A stretch of 64,000 nucleotides of DNA, taken from the NCBI RefSeq assembly GCF_004027225.2, contig NC_044282.2, positions 55,880,397 through 55,944,396 of the forward strand, in the 5' to 3' direction. This document shows, in pieces, positions 62,635 to 64,000 of this stretch (position 1 is its first letter; every line of letters starts with the position of its first letter). The position numbers were made by a program, and so were the translations under genes. The DNA is from Strigops habroptila. Taxonomy: Eukaryota; Chordata; Aves; Psittaciformes; Psittacidae. The notes under the pieces are model-generated. The model made no database searches and was not told the DNA's origin. It was given only the letters and a program-made list of their open reading frames with translations.

Positions 62635-64000
62635 CTATAAGAAAAAAGCCAGTGTTTTAGATCCCGCTCAGGCCATCAGATCTGATGAATTAACAAAAGT
62701 GCACCTACATACAACAGCCTATGGTTCGTCCTACACACACAGTGGTAAAACCCTGTCCGCAGCAGGAGTGGGTTTCAAAACTGAGTGATGCAGTGATCAG
62801 CCTCCTCCCCCCTTTATCTTATTTTTCAGTCTGTCACCTTTTCATTTCTTTGAACATCCCTCATTCTTGTACTGTGCTGCAGAATAAGAGTTCCTGACTT
62901 CCTGCCACTCAGTTTTTCTCACTTTTTTTCTCATTTCTTCTTTTCTGCCACACTGTTTCAAAACTGATTTTTCTCTTACCTTATGCAATGTCTACTGGGA
63001 GACGAAGTCAGCTAAAATGTGTCTGGTTCTGATTTAGGACATTGCGCCTTTAATCTCCACCCTATTTCTAAAGTACTCTGCTTTGGTTCTTAATTTAGCA
63101 TACAAACCACCCGTACAAACTTTTAAAGTTAGAATGCATAACTTCACAGTTGCACAACTTTTTCTTCTCATTTAGAAATGAAATGAACCTGAAATACACT
63201 GAATTATTCCTATGCATCAAGTGTGAATAGTCACAGTCATGCACAGAACACAAAGATGTTCAGTGACACGAAGCCCAAGTTTTCTGTAGTAACGTGCAGA
63301 CCCTACAGCTTCACACTGCTTTGTCTCTACTCAGACATGTTAGTAAGCACGACAACAGTGTTTGAGATTCAGTAACTGAATCAAAAACTGGTAAAACAAA
63401 GTGGTGAATATGTTCAGGTGGGCGAAGGAGAGCCCAGGAAGTCAAACTGATCCCTGTGTCAGCCACCGCATGCTAGCAGGGTACTGCAAAGTTGCAGGGT
63501 GGGGAAAAAGGACAAACAAGCAATTACAGAGCATTTGAGGACATGTGGCTATCGCTTGATGTGATGGCTTCAGGTTGTAATACAACGTGAACTGTGGCCT
63601 CTGCAGAGAGCAGGAAGGACACCACAGGGACACATTTAGATCTGGCATTTCTAGAGGAACGATACTTTCTGCAAGTTTACAGGTGTCGTGGAAGGCAGCG
63701 TGACCTACCGCACGAGGGTCTCCCTCGTCACCCTAACACGTCTAGGACACTAGAACGTGTATTTATTCTATTAACTGGCAACATATAAATCTGCTTATGG
63801 GAAGGCTGCTCTAATTAATGAAATTGATCAATTTGGGGGAAAAAAACCCCAAGAAACACTAAAGATTTGGCTAAACTTGATGTGACAGTGGCCTAATAGG
63901 GAACCTCACAGGCTGGTGCGCATCCTGCTGCACCAGCATCAAGCTGCTCTGAAGGACCAGCAGCCTTCAGCAGATGAGAAACACTTGTCAGATGAAGCTT
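62635..64000 (-). other. ITSN2 intron, no exon seen
   Basis: Upstream of the first DH-coding exon on the minus strand. I looked for the last SH3-domain exon (expected wording like GLFPSNYV) and did not find it. No repeat is evident. The sequence is presumably intron continuing past the window. Confidence 0.6.

Overview
This window is vertebrate nuclear DNA, almost certainly from a bird. It is intron-rich, with multi-exon genes bounded by GT-AG splice sites. Many 5'-truncated CR1 LINEs are scattered through it, as is usual in birds. Two solo LTRs are of the TGTCCTGG...CACGACA type, which I associate with neoavian ERVs; that lineage call is an inference. The gene order FKBP1B - SF3B6 - TP53I3 - FAM228 - ITSN2 and all five orientations match human 2p23.3, so this is a conserved syntenic block.

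Layout: (1) 1-28.65 kb holds no coding exon that I can recognise. It carries CR1 pieces, low-complexity tracts and unique non-coding DNA, and could be 5' intron of FKBP1B or intergenic DNA. (2) 28.66-31.16 kb, plus strand: the last two coding exons and 3' UTR of FKBP1B (calstabin-2/FKBP12.6). (3) 31.5-34.6 kb: a CR1 copy keeping part of the RT-side ORF2, then a solo LTR with an intact 5-bp target duplication. (4) 37.0-40.8 kb, minus strand: all four coding exons of SF3B6 (SF3b 14 kDa subunit, 125 aa), starting in a CpG island. (5) 41.25-41.47 kb, minus strand: the last exon of TP53I3 only; its other exons were not found, and a 96-N assembly gap lies about 400 bp upstream. (6) 45.46-53.2 kb, plus strand: eight proposed exons of a FAM228-family gene, with the N-terminus not found. 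(7) 54.5-62.6 kb, minus strand: eleven exons of ITSN2 encoding its last ~503 residues (DH, PH and C2 domains), with a second solo LTR in one intron. From 62.6 kb to the end is ITSN2 intron.

The genes do not form a functional pathway: ryanodine-receptor regulation, branch-point recognition, quinone reduction, an uncharacterised FAM228 protein, and endocytic scaffold/CDC42 GEF. They are linked by position: FKBP1B and SF3B6 converge, TP53I3 and SF3B6 are tightly tandem, and FAM228 and ITSN2 converge. I found no CRISPR, operon, tRNA, rRNA or clearly new system. The points most worth checking are the orphan TP53I3 exon beside the gap, the absence of FKBP1B 5' exons in 28 kb, the two related LTRs bracketing SF3B6, and the frame-switching exon in FAM228.
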